This document shows positions 37,081-45,740 of a stretch of DNA of 64,000 bases, one piece after another. Both the position numbers and the translations under genes were made by a program. Within the stretch, counting starts at the first letter, position 1. The number at the start of each line of letters is the position of its first letter. Where the stretch lies: contig NZ_WOSX01000018.1 in assembly GCF_011516735.1 (NCBI RefSeq), positions 1 to 64,000 of the forward strand, given 5' to 3'. The notes under the pieces were generated by a model. It had not been told where the DNA came from and searched no databases. It saw only the letters and a list, made by a program, of their open reading frames with translations. The stretch is from Acetobacter fallax (GTDB lineage Bacteria; Pseudomonadota; Alphaproteobacteria; Acetobacterales; Acetobacteraceae).

Positions 37081-37566
37081 TCCCTGAAGTGAGAAAGTTG
37101 AAAAATACAGAGTTAATCGTCAGATCAGACACTTCACAAATATGCAAAGATCCGTTTTTGTTCAGTAGTTCCCCGGCAGGACGCCAGATAGAAAGCCAGG
37201 TAAGGTCTGATTGCGTCGTATTGGGGCAGAACGCAGCAGATCTCATGACAGGATACCTTATTTCAGCCGGAAGGTAGTTCTTCCCCTGTTTCACACATAT
37301 GCCACATGCCGCCTGATGATCTGCAAGAATTGTCTCTGTCGTCTTTGTCTGATCACGCGAATGTGTAAAGCGATCCCGGTATGTGTCGTGAGATAGATAG
37401 GGTGACCTTTCAGAAAAGAAAAACAATGGTGGTCACAATGCTTTTTTTCCAGACCAGAAATATTCTGTTGCTTTTGTAGCAGGATCGTGTGCGCCAATAG
37501 TATAAATAATAACGGTTAATCCGTTTTGTTCCTTGCCTCAACAGAGACATCCGGAAAGGGTGCCGC
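37081..37566. promoter_or_regulatory. Divergent control region between rfbC-like and SDR genes
   Basis: A 486-bp stretch between two divergent sugar operons. Several short open frames occur on both strands, but none has a recognisable motif or a good start. It probably holds two back-to-back promoters. No clear hexamer pair or operator stood out. Confidence 0.35.
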
Positions 37567-38622
37567 ATGCATATCCTGATTCTTGGAAACATGGGTTATG
37601 TAGGATCAGCTGTTAGCCAATACATGCGTGACAGGTTCCCTGATGCGCGTTTGTCCGGTTTTGACAGTGCATTATTCGCACATTGTCTGACTGGTAATGG
37701 CCGGGTGCCGGAGACGTTTCTTGATGAACAGCTTTTTGGTGATGTACGGGATCTGACGCCTGCATTTTTCGGAGGTGTGGATGCCGTAATTTATCTTGCT
37801 GCGATTTCAAACGATCCGATGGGAAAGCAATTTGCTCATCTGACGGATACGGTGAACAGAGCATGCTGCATTCTGGCGGCCGATCTGGCGGCAAAAGCGG
37901 GTGTAAAACATTTTGTGCTGGCATCGAGTTGCAGTGTTTATGGCGCGGCGTCAGGTCTCGCCAGAACCGAACATGACGATGTCAATCCTCTGACGGCATA
38001 CGCCAGATCCAAGGTGGCTGCGGAAGAACAACTGGCGCAGATAAAATCTGAAAAAATGGCCATATCCTGCCTTCGTTTCGCGACGGCATGCGGATTTTCC
38101 GGTCGTCTTCGGCTTGACCTTGTGCTGAACGATTTTGTTGCGGCTGCGCTGGGATCGGGCAGGATATCAGTGCTGAGTGACGGAACGCCATGGCGTCCTT
38201 TGATTGATGTAAGAGATATGGCTCGCATCATGGAGTGGGCAATAACAAGATCAGGCGAGCATTTTCTTGTAGTAAATGCAGGAATAAATCGTGGGAATTA
38301 TACGGTAAAAGAGCTTGCAGAAGCCGTGGCCGATGCTGTTCCGGGCACTGAAGTCCATATCAATCATGACGCGCAGCCAGACAAAAGGTCTTACAAGGTC
38401 GATTTTTCGCTGCTCGAACGACTGGCACCGGAACATCTTCCGCGGATATCGCTTTCCGAAACAATTAACGGTCTCGTAGATGGAATACGGAAATCCGGCA
38501 TTCTGCGATCTGGTCAGCCACCAGAAAGTCTGATCAGACTTCGCACTCTCACCGGTTTTATCGGTGCGGGCATACTCGACGAAGAACTGCGATGGACGGC
38601 TCCGGACGAGTTCATTCACTAA
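37567..38622 (+). CDS. NAD-dependent epimerase/dehydratase (extended SDR)
   Basis: A 351-residue extended SDR. LILGNMGYVGSAV is the NAD(P)-binding glycine motif, LASSCSVYG provides the catalytic Ser, and AYARSKVAAEE the Tyr-x3-Lys pair. It is most like sugar-nucleotide 4-epimerases or 4-ketoreductases; it lacks the features of CDP-glucose 4,6-dehydratase (RfbG). It is followed 51 bp later by the glucose-1-phosphate cytidylyltransferase gene, and probably reduces or epimerises the methylated keto-sugar at the end of the pathway. GGAAAGGG precedes the ATG. Confidence 0.85.
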   Translation: MHILILGNMGYVGSAVSQYMRDRFPDARLSGFDSALFAHCLTGNGRVPETFLDEQLFGDVRDLTPAFFGGVDAVIYLAAISNDPMGKQFAHLTDTVNRACCILAADLAAKAGVKHFVLASSCSVYGAASGLARTEHDDVNPLTAYARSKVAAEEQLAQIKSEKMAISCLRFATACGFSGRLRLDLVLNDFVAAALGSGRISVLSDGTPWRPLIDVRDMARIMEWAITRSGEHFLVVNAGINRGNYTVKELAEAVADAVPGTEVHINHDAQPDKRSYKVDFSLLERLAPEHLPRISLSETINGLVDGIRKSGILRSGQPPESLIRLRTLTGFIGAGILDEELRWTAPDEFIH

Positions 38623-38673
38623 AACAGCAGTCTTCTCTGCCTGTTATTTGTAATCATAACCAGGGATATCGAG

Positions 38674-39438
38674 ATGAAAGCAGTCATTCTTTCCGGAGGG
38701 TATGGTACCCGTCTCATGGAGGAAACTGAAGCACGTCCTAAGCCGATGGTTGAGATCGGCGGAAAGCCAATACTTTGGCATATCATGAAAATCTATGCCA
38801 ATTACGGTATAAACGACTTTGTTATCCCTCTTGGATACAAAGCAGACATGATAAAACGATATTTTGTAGAATATTATACAAATTCGTCAGATATCGAAGT
38901 TGATCTTTCCTCCAATACTGTGACTACACTCAGAAAAAATACAGATCAGTGGAAAGTTACACTTGTTGATACGGGCATCGATACGATGACGGGTGGTCGC
39001 CTGTTGCGGCTGAAAGATCATCTCCGGGATGGAGATTTTTGCCTGACCTATGGCGATGGTGTCACTGATCTTAATATTGCCGACACCATTCGTTTTCATC
39101 AGTCGCATGGCAAAATCAGTACCGTGACTGCCGTAAGTCCTCCAGCCCGCTTTGGCTCGCTGGACATTCGTGATGGTAAAGTCATGGAATTCCATGAAAA
39201 ACCTGAAGGGAAAGGACTTGTAAATGGTGGCTTTTTTGTGCTTTCTCCTGGCGTATTCGATTACTTAGAGGACGACACGACAGTTTTTGAACGTGGGCCG
39301 CTTGAAAAGCTGGCGGAGGACAAAGAACTGATGGCCATTGCACATGAAGGGTTCTGGTATTCGATGGATACGCTTCGTGATAAACGCCACCTGGATCAGC
39401 TCTGGACCGCAGGACAAGCGCCATGGAAGGTATGGTAG
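38674..39438 (+). CDS. rfbF: Glucose-1-phosphate cytidylyltransferase
   Basis: A 254-residue nucleotidyltransferase making CDP-glucose from CTP and glucose-1-phosphate, the entry step to CDP-deoxysugars. MKAVILSGGYGTRL and ARPKPMVEIGGKP are the nucleotide-binding signature, and YGDGVTDLNI holds the metal-binding Asp. EFHEKPEGKGLVNGGFFV is typical of RfbF/DdhA. Length equals Salmonella RfbF (257). It lies downstream of the SDR on the same strand. No CDP-glucose 4,6-dehydratase is found in this window. Confidence 0.95.
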   Translation: MKAVILSGGYGTRLMEETEARPKPMVEIGGKPILWHIMKIYANYGINDFVIPLGYKADMIKRYFVEYYTNSSDIEVDLSSNTVTTLRKNTDQWKVTLVDTGIDTMTGGRLLRLKDHLRDGDFCLTYGDGVTDLNIADTIRFHQSHGKISTVTAVSPPARFGSLDIRDGKVMEFHEKPEGKGLVNGGFFVLSPGVFDYLEDDTTVFERGPLEKLAEDKELMAIAHEGFWYSMDTLRDKRHLDQLWTAGQAPWKVW

Positions 39439-39514
39439 CCCGCCGCTGTCTCCATATGTTCCGGCAAGCCGCCTTTGCGGGACACGGTCTGTTCAGAAGG
39501 CCGCATGAGTTGGT

Positions 39515-40477
39515 TTATGTGTTTTCCGGATGGCGCTTCAGAAGTGCAATAACCTCGTCCCATTCCGGAGCTGCCTGAGCCGCTCCCGTGCGTGTTGTCG
39601 CAAGTGCTCCGCACGCGGCGGCAATCCGCGTGGCCTCTGCCAGGCTGTGCCCCTGAGCCAGGCCAGTTGCCAGACCAGCATTGAAGCAATCCCCTGCGGC
39701 AACGGTGTCGAGAGGGATAACAGGGAAAGGAGAAACGAAACCACCTGTCATTTCATCCTGCCACCAGACACCCTTTGCTCCCATTTTCACCACAGCGGTT
39801 TTAACACCACGATTAAGCAATAAAGCTGCTGCCCGGGCAGCGTCTTGCGGAGTTTCCGGATTTACTCCGGTAAGGGCAAATGTCTCACCCTCGTTAGGAG
39901 TAATAACGTCAATTAACCCCCACAATTCTTCGGGTAAGTCACCTTCAGGTGCCGGGGCCGGATCAAGCACCACATGCGCTCCGGAATGCCTGGCACGTCT
40001 TGCCGCAGCGAGAACAGTTGCCAGCGGGATTTCAAGCTGAAGCAGCAAAACTGATGCTTCTGAAAAGAGATTGTCGGTGCGCACAATATCCGTAGCATCC
40101 ACGGCCATGTTCGCGCCCCCGGCAACAGTAATGCTATTCTCTCCGGTTTGCTGATCCACTACGATAAGCGCCAGTCCGGTAGGAAAATTCGGATCGTTCA
40201 GCAGGCCAGAAAGATCAACTCCAAATCTGGCAAGTTCTTCGCGCGCCTGTGTGCCGAACGCATCAACGCCAACGCGCCCGATCAGGGCCGAACGAAGCGG
40301 GAGTGATCGGGCGAGCCGTGCTGCCGCTGCTGCCTGGTTTCCTCCTTTGCCGCCCAGGCCGATGCAGTAACTTTCAGCATGCACAGTCTCGCCTGGAAGC
40401 GGAAGATGACGTGCTCGTGCAGTCACATCGACATTTACACTTCCGAATGAAAGTATCAGGGGCAATGCATCCGACAT
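39515..40477 (-). CDS. rbsK: Ribokinase (PfkB family)
   Basis: A 320-residue PfkB-family sugar kinase. GLGGKGGNQAAAAARL near residue 40 is the ribokinase substrate motif, and PLDTVAAGDCFNAGLATGLA near 255 is the second PfkB signature with the catalytic Asp. It phosphorylates D-ribose (or a related furanose) at O-5 for the pentose phosphate pathway. GAGGA lies 9 bases before the ATG. No ribose transporter is adjacent, and it converges on rfbF with a 76-bp gap. Confidence 0.92.
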   Translation of the reverse strand: MSDALPLILSFGSVNVDVTARARHLPLPGETVHAESYCIGLGGKGGNQAAAAARLARSLPLRSALIGRVGVDAFGTQAREELARFGVDLSGLLNDPNFPTGLALIVVDQQTGENSITVAGGANMAVDATDIVRTDNLFSEASVLLLQLEIPLATVLAAARRARHSGAHVVLDPAPAPEGDLPEELWGLIDVITPNEGETFALTGVNPETPQDAARAAALLLNRGVKTAVVKMGAKGVWWQDEMTGGFVSPFPVIPLDTVAAGDCFNAGLATGLAQGHSLAEATRIAAACGALATTRTGAAQAAPEWDEVIALLKRHPENT

Positions 40478-40689
40478 ATCCGACCATCCTCGTCATTAAG
40501 ATAGTCAGTCTCTTATCAGCAAATCTTAGCTGTCAGAACTGTGCCGTCAGTCCACCGGGAAGTCGCTTTTGAATTCTGCGACCTGCTGTTTCGCGGAGTT
40601 CAGGATCTGTGCGCAGGTCGCCGCTCTGCAAAGGATGAAACGCTTGTAGAAATGCGGTGCAACATGAGCATTAGAGCGTGATGTGTTGA

Positions 40690-41055
40690 TTCTGAATCCG
40701 ATGGGTGCAGCGTGTTCGTCGGAGCGGCAGTGTTGCCCCCGATAAAACTGGTGGCAGCAAACCGCGACGGCTTGCTGGTGCGCATCGGGACAGGCTGATC
40801 CGGCAATGCGTCACGCACGATTTTACCTTGCGCGGCCTGGTTGGGGAACCGGGCGACCGCGGCCTCAGGGCTGACTACCGCTCAGTCCGGACGTTCGTCC
40901 ACGACGAGAAGCTCAGCTTCAAAAAACGCTCGGGGCCGCGGAGCAGGATCGTCCGGATGTCGCGCGGCAGCGGACACAATGGCAACGGCACCAACATCTG
41001 AAAGGCCGCGCAAAGGAACTCACCATCGGACAGGGCAAACGACTGACCGTCTCAT
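40690..41055 (+). pseudogene. IS630-family transposase N-terminal remnant
   Basis: The segment IRWVQRVRRSGSVAPDKTGGSKPR, split here as WVQRVRRSG and APDKTGG, then TLRGLVGEPGDRGLRADYRSV and FVHDEKLSFKK are the helix-turn-helix half of IS630-type transposases. A frameshift near 40930 moves EQDRPDVARQRTQWQRHQ into the next frame, and the sequence then loses similarity before the DDE domain. The 210 bp before it (40478-40689) and 145 bp after it contain no recognisable gene. Confidence 0.7.
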
Positions 41056-41200
41056 CATGAGCGCAATGTCACGTATAACAGGTCAGCAGTCTCTGTTCTT
41101 CAAAGCTATCAGGCCCATCAAATCACGTTCTTTCAGAACGTCAGAAAAGATGCATGCGTTTTCTGCATGCCATGATACTGTTGCTCCCGGGAGGAAATGG

Positions 41201-41536
41201 ATGAACGACGAGACGACAGGCCAGGGCACTCCGCCCCAATCTCACGCTGATGATCATTCCAAAGCGTATAATGACGCCGAAATCAGCGGAAAAACAGCTT
41301 CAGTGGCACAGAATGATGCGGCTGTGCTGCCTCACGCGGAAGATGGCCACGCTGACCCGGTTATCCCCGTTGCCCCTGCTCCGGTCACGGTTCAGTCCCC
41401 CACCTCTGACAGTAATGTTATGGATCGCTCCGGCGTGAAAGAACTGGTGCAGATGGTGGGTGCGATGACATTTGTCACGCTTCTGATCGCTGTTGGCTGG
41501 CATGCCGCTCACTATTCCGGCGCGTGGCCCTACTGA
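41201..41536 (+). CDS. Small single-pass membrane protein, unknown function
   Basis: A 111-residue protein beginning MNDETTGQGTPPQS behind a strong GGAGG 7 bases upstream. The first 75 residues are hydrophilic, low in complexity, rich in Asp, Ala, Pro and Thr, and likely disordered. The last 30 residues form one membrane helix (GAMTFVTLLIAVGWHAAHY) and end in WPY. An open frame extends further upstream to 40841, but that part is the IS630 remnant read out of frame. No family is recognised. It converges on the dioxygenase gene with a 10-bp gap. Confidence 0.65.
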   Translation: MNDETTGQGTPPQSHADDHSKAYNDAEISGKTASVAQNDAAVLPHAEDGHADPVIPVAPAPVTVQSPTSDSNVMDRSGVKELVQMVGAMTFVTLLIAVGWHAAHYSGAWPY

Positions 41537-41546
41537 GCCATCAGCG

Positions 41547-42293
41547 TCACTGGTGCCGTAAGGTCACAACCAGAACATCCCGAAAAGCCGGTCGGGACGG
41601 ATCGACAGGCTGAATCGATGTCACGCCGTGGAAGACCTGATTGTCATCTACAAAAGCTGCATCCAGAGGCGCTGAGAGCATAAAGCTCCCCACCTCCTTC
41701 CCACGCAGATCGTGAATGGTCGTGTCACCACTTGCGACATTCTCACGCCTGACCATCACCACCAGAACCCAGTCCACACCGTCCCGATGTAACCCTTCCG
41801 GCGTCGGATGGCCCGCACCATTCTCCCGTGCTTCAATACGAAACTGATGCACCTCGGCATGCCAGATGTCCGGCCGCTCTTTCTCAGGCGTCAGGTCTGT
41901 CGCCAGCCGCCGGGTCACAGACAGAACCGCATGCATCACCGGATGCGCGCCAATCCCACGTTCCACGGGCTCAAACCATCGCTCAATACCGCCGTTGAGC
42001 GCATTGTAGTCGCGGCTCTGATAATGTGGCTGATGGCGCTTCCGGATGATCGCGTCCTGCGTCAGCGCAAAACTGGCGTAGCGGCGCCGTCGATAACGTC
42101 CGCCATCAGCCATGTAGCGGTCTACCCCAAGCCGTTCCCAGCTCGTAGCAAATCCGTCCCAGTCCGACATTCCGAAGGCTTCAAGCAGTGGGCGCATCTG
42201 CTCCGAACAGATACGGGCAAAATGAGTCTCGCGGGTCTCGTTCTCAATCGTGTCGAGAACGGAGATCGCAAAAGAATTTTCATTTTCCATCAT
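41547..42293 (-). CDS. 2-oxoglutarate/Fe(II) dioxygenase-like protein
   Basis: A 248-residue protein of the 2OG-Fe dioxygenase family that includes L-isoleucine 4-hydroxylase-type enzymes. EVHQFRIEARENGAGHPTPEG leads into LHRDGVDWVLVVMV, giving the HxD iron ligands, and DDNQVFHGVTSI gives the distal His; FRDVLVVTLR may hold the 2OG-binding Arg. The ATG at 42293 has GGGAG 7 bases upstream and overlaps the mscS stop by 14 bases, so the two are coupled. The open frame runs back to 42431 inside mscS but without support. Substrate (free amino acid or other) is unknown. Confidence 0.82.
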   Translation of the reverse strand: MMENENSFAISVLDTIENETRETHFARICSEQMRPLLEAFGMSDWDGFATSWERLGVDRYMADGGRYRRRRYASFALTQDAIIRKRHQPHYQSRDYNALNGGIERWFEPVERGIGAHPVMHAVLSVTRRLATDLTPEKERPDIWHAEVHQFRIEARENGAGHPTPEGLHRDGVDWVLVVMVRRENVASGDTTIHDLRGKEVGSFMLSAPLDAAFVDDNQVFHGVTSIQPVDPSRPAFRDVLVVTLRHQ

Positions 42294-44925
42294 GCCCGTC
42301 TCCCGGCGCTTTTCCGGTAGCCTTATCACCGGATTTATCGCCATCAGCCTGCGCCGCATCCGGCTGTTCCGCAACTGGCGCATCCTCATTCGCAGGCACA
42401 CCTCCTGGTCCACCATGCGTCTCTGTCGCAACGTTCAGCGCGGTACCCGGAGCCGAGGCCGTGTAAGACGTCGGCGTAAAGAACAGAATACCAGCTTTGG
42501 CCATCGGATGAGCAATGCGCTTATAAAATTCGCGCTGAACCTTCCATTTCATCATCGCGGCCGTCCTGATCGATCCAATGATAACGGAGCCGTTGCCATC
42601 AGTATTATCCACGCCGAGATCGTTGTAGCCGGAATAGATGATGCCTCTGAACGCCTCTTCACCACGCATCTGATCAACAGCCTCCGACATGATCTTCACA
42701 ACACGTGACACATCCTCCGACAGATCCACGGTCTGCCTGATAATGATCTGATTGAAGTCCCGTCCGGTATTCGCAATCGATGTCACAGACGAGAACGGAA
42801 TGATGTGCAGATCGCCGTTGATCGCCCGGACACGGACGGTTCTGATCGACAGATGCTCAACCGTACCTGCTACCCCGCCAGTCGTCACCCAGTCACCAAC
42901 CTGAATCGCATCTTCAACCAGCATGAAGAAGCCGGTGATGAAATCCTTCACCAGACTCTGCGAACCGAACGCAAGCGCGGCACCCATGATTCCGGCACCG
43001 GTCAGCAGCGGCGTGACATTGATTCCAATCTGCGAAAGTGATGTCACCGTCACGATGATGATAATGGCAGCTCTCAGAACCGTGCGGATAATCGGCAGAA
43101 CCGTCTTCAGTCGCGTCGCTCTCGTTTCCTGTGCGGACGTCGAGTAACGCTCCAGCTGACGATTCAGCATGGCATTGATCACTTCCCAGATCGTGACAGC
43201 AACAGTCACCGCAACCGCGACCGTCACAGCTGCTCCGAGCAGACGGGAACCCAGCCGGTTCGAGAAGAAAAAATGGAAGCTGTCGAGACCCCATGCCTCC
43301 GTCAACGCAAGAAAACTGACGAAGGTAATGATCGCCGTCAGCGCGCCCCGAACAAACGGGTAATAGACATCCGCGCGCTTCTGAAAATCGGGGCGACGTT
43401 TCACCAGTTCCGGATTGAGACGGAACAGCCGATCCTGTGCACCATAGGCCAGTACAGCAAGCAGACGCGACAGGGCAATGATGACAATAGTCAGCGCCGT
43501 CGTACGCAAAATCCAGTCATATCCGCCGCGCAGATGCACTGCCCATACAACCCACAGTGCCGCGTCCAGGAACAGAGCCGGAATCCACCAGACACGGGCA
43601 AGCGCGAGCATGAAAGACCAGAAGGCACTCTTCGCCGCCTGCCGTTTTGGTTCCAGTGCGCGCGCCACGACGGGACGCAGACGCCAGATAAAGACCGCGA
43701 TCAGAATGTGCTCGACAAGCACAACCGCCCGGATCATCGCCGCTGTACCGCGGTCAGACAGATCGAACTCACCGCCCAGAACCGACAGGCAGACAACAAT
43801 CGACGGACCCGCAACAAGAATGTTCCACCAGCGCGTCAGCATCCACGCCGTCGAATCTCCGACAGGCATAAGACGAATTGCGGGGGAGCGTGGTGCAATG
43901 CCGGTCTCAAGAAAAATGAACAGGCCCCGCGCAGCCGCATAGGCCAGCGCCAGTGTCTCCGTGACTGTCGCAGCTTCCGTCGTATTCGTCGCAAAAGCCG
44001 ACCCCGCAAATGCAATGCCGAGGAAGGCTGCTACCGGAAGAAGTTTCAGACCCAGATGCATCAGTGCATAGGGAACACGCGCAAGAAACCGCAGCGTCTC
44101 AATCTGCCGCCGCTGATCGTCAGCACGCGTTTCCAGAGTCTCGACCTCTTCCTGCGGTGCCCCGGAAGCCTCAGCAGCTTTCGCATCCTGTGAAGCCGCC
44201 TCTGTCGTGGCAGAAGCCGATGTACCGGCATCGGGTGAAATTCCATCCGGCGTCGTCCCGCTGCGGTGCGCCACTCTCCGGGCACCAATGGCTTCTTCGC
44301 GAGCAATCGCAGCGTCAGTGACGCGATGAAGCAGCTTGCGGAGAAAAAGGGCCACACCCCATTCCGCAAGCATCGCCGCGCCGACAATCATGAGAGCCCG
44401 TGTAAAGGCTCCGATCAGCACATCACGTGTTTGCGGGTTATTGATCTCATGCTGAAACCAGGTGCCGACCGTGCGAAGATCCTTAAACAGAGCAAGGAAA
44501 TTCTGGAGATAGCTGGCCACATCGGTTCTTATGGCGGACAGCCCGGAAGAAAAATCGCTGTGCAGAACGACCGTGTTCGGAGCGATCGCAGCTTTTGCCG
44601 GCGCAGCAGCAGGCGCGGGAGCCGCCGGCGTGGCCTGCATTCCACGTGCCATAAGCGACAGATCATGCGTAAATGTCTCGCGCTGCTTCGGATCATTCAG
44701 AACATTGAGAAGTTCCTGAGCCTCTTTTGGGGACAGAGCAGATGTCCCCGCAGCCGGTGTATCCGCGCCCCGTGCGCTTCCGCATCCCCCGGCAAGCGAC
44801 AGCAGAACAAAGCCCGAAAGCACCCAGATGGCAGCAAGACGCCGACACCACCCCCGGGAATGCGCATCAGAAAACACAGCGCCTCCTTTTGATGATGTTG
44901 TCCGGCCTGTCCTGTTCATCGTCAT
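42280..44925 (-). CDS. Large mechanosensitive channel, MscS family
   Basis: An 881-residue channel. A signal-type N-terminus (LAAIWVLSGFVLLSLAGGC) is followed by a periplasmic Ala/Pro-rich part, about 8-10 membrane helices between residues 170 and 640, and the MscS core: GINVTPLLTGAGIMGAALAFGSQSLVKDFITGFFMLVED, here the pore helix plus its kink, then GDWVTTGGVAGTVEHLSIRTVRVR of the beta domain. A charged, Asp/Gly-rich cytoplasmic tail ends it. It resembles the YbdG/YbiO/MscM size class that protects against osmotic downshock. Start choice is uncertain: ATG 44925 has GGAG 8 bases upstream, while 44955 and 44976 are also open. Confidence 0.9.
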   Translation of the reverse strand: MTMNRTGRTTSSKGGAVFSDAHSRGWCRRLAAIWVLSGFVLLSLAGGCGSARGADTPAAGTSALSPKEAQELLNVLNDPKQRETFTHDLSLMARGMQATPAAPAPAAAPAKAAIAPNTVVLHSDFSSGLSAIRTDVASYLQNFLALFKDLRTVGTWFQHEINNPQTRDVLIGAFTRALMIVGAAMLAEWGVALFLRKLLHRVTDAAIAREEAIGARRVAHRSGTTPDGISPDAGTSASATTEAASQDAKAAEASGAPQEEVETLETRADDQRRQIETLRFLARVPYALMHLGLKLLPVAAFLGIAFAGSAFATNTTEAATVTETLALAYAAARGLFIFLETGIAPRSPAIRLMPVGDSTAWMLTRWWNILVAGPSIVVCLSVLGGEFDLSDRGTAAMIRAVVLVEHILIAVFIWRLRPVVARALEPKRQAAKSAFWSFMLALARVWWIPALFLDAALWVVWAVHLRGGYDWILRTTALTIVIIALSRLLAVLAYGAQDRLFRLNPELVKRRPDFQKRADVYYPFVRGALTAIITFVSFLALTEAWGLDSFHFFFSNRLGSRLLGAAVTVAVAVTVAVTIWEVINAMLNRQLERYSTSAQETRATRLKTVLPIIRTVLRAAIIIIVTVTSLSQIGINVTPLLTGAGIMGAALAFGSQSLVKDFITGFFMLVEDAIQVGDWVTTGGVAGTVEHLSIRTVRVRAINGDLHIIPFSSVTSIANTGRDFNQIIIRQTVDLSEDVSRVVKIMSEAVDQMRGEEAFRGIIYSGYNDLGVDNTDGNGSVIIGSIRTAAMMKWKVQREFYKRIAHPMAKAGILFFTPTSYTASAPGTALNVATETHGGPGGVPANEDAPVAEQPDAAQADGDKSGDKATGKAPGDGHDGK

Positions 44926-45066
44926 CTCGTCTGCTCCGTCCTCAGTTCTTCCCATCACAGGGATTCCTCCCGCCACTCAGAGGATATGCCGGGAAACTGT
45001 CTGGTTTTGTTCGATATTAAAGCCCTCCGGGACGCCGTGAAGGCCGGAAGGCGTGAGACGTTCCGC

Positions 45067-45690
45067 TCAGTAGCGCCGGTTAAATTGCACAATCCGCTGC
45101 CGCCGCACCACCAGAGTGCTGGCAACCATGTCATGCAATCCCTGCTTTTTTGGTGTGAAAGCCACCATCAGAACGCCAATCAGCAGAAATGGAAAGGAAA
45201 TATAGGATTTAACAACGTTGCGTACCAGAGACCGCAGAAGCGAGATCCGCCTGCCATCAAGGTCGCAGACCTGCAATCCCAGAATCCATTTGCCGATCGT
45301 GCCACGCAATGTCGATGCCTCAAGTAAAATCGAATATGCCAGCGGCAACAAAAGGAATAACGGACTGCTGCCCGAAGTATCGATATGAGGATGAGGGAAG
45401 GGAACGGAATAAAAGAAATCCGTCGTGCGATACGCCACCTCATAAGACGGCGTGTCCCCCCCAGGAACCTCGATTGTATCGAACCTCACGGAAGGAACAG
45501 CCAGCACCTGCAGAAGAAAACCTGCCACAGTCACCAGCATCCCGTCGATCAGCGCCGCTGCGGTCCGGACCCAGAATCCCGCATACCCCAGAACACGCTG
45601 CTCATCGCCAGACCAGGCGCCACCCGGCTGCCTGCCCGGATCACCCGACCAGCCACTCTGGCCCCAGCCCGGAGGGAGGGAATTCGACAT
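45067..45690 (-). CDS. RDD-family membrane protein
   Basis: A 207-residue protein. The first 30 residues are Gly/Pro/Trp-rich (GWGQSGWSGDPGRQPGGAW). Then GFWVRTAAALIDGMLVTVAGFLL gives the Arg and Asp residues that name the RDD family, with further membrane helices at about 110-130 and 165-185 and TLRGTIGKWILGLQVCDLDGRRI between them. Function of most RDD proteins is poorly known; some act in ion homeostasis. The start at ATG 45690 has GGAAGG upstream; 45711 is the longer choice. Confidence 0.85.
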   Translation of the reverse strand: MSNSLPPGWGQSGWSGDPGRQPGGAWSGDEQRVLGYAGFWVRTAAALIDGMLVTVAGFLLQVLAVPSVRFDTIEVPGGDTPSYEVAYRTTDFFYSVPFPHPHIDTSGSSPLFLLLPLAYSILLEASTLRGTIGKWILGLQVCDLDGRRISLLRSLVRNVVKSYISFPFLLIGVLMVAFTPKKQGLHDMVASTLVVRRQRIVQFNRRY

Positions 45691-45740
45691 TACGCATAAT
45701 CCTTCCGGCAAACCACAGCCGCGTCAGTCACCGAAAACCA

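Noticed and set aside
37052-37426. Possible 124-residue minus-strand protein upstream of the rfbC-like gene
   Set aside because: No motif, no good ribosome-binding site, and it overlaps the start of the recognised epimerase.
37567-38622. Reading the SDR as the missing CDP-glucose 4,6-dehydratase
   Set aside because: Its glycine motif context and central blocks match epimerases/ketoreductases; the RfbG hallmark regions are not present.
40841-41200. Long N-terminal half of the small membrane protein ORF
   Set aside because: It is the IS630 remnant and spacer read in another frame; GGAGG before ATG 41201 marks the true start.
43273-44193. A 306-codon open frame antisense to the MscS gene
   Set aside because: Arg/Gln-rich shadow of a channel with a clear MscS core; no start signal.
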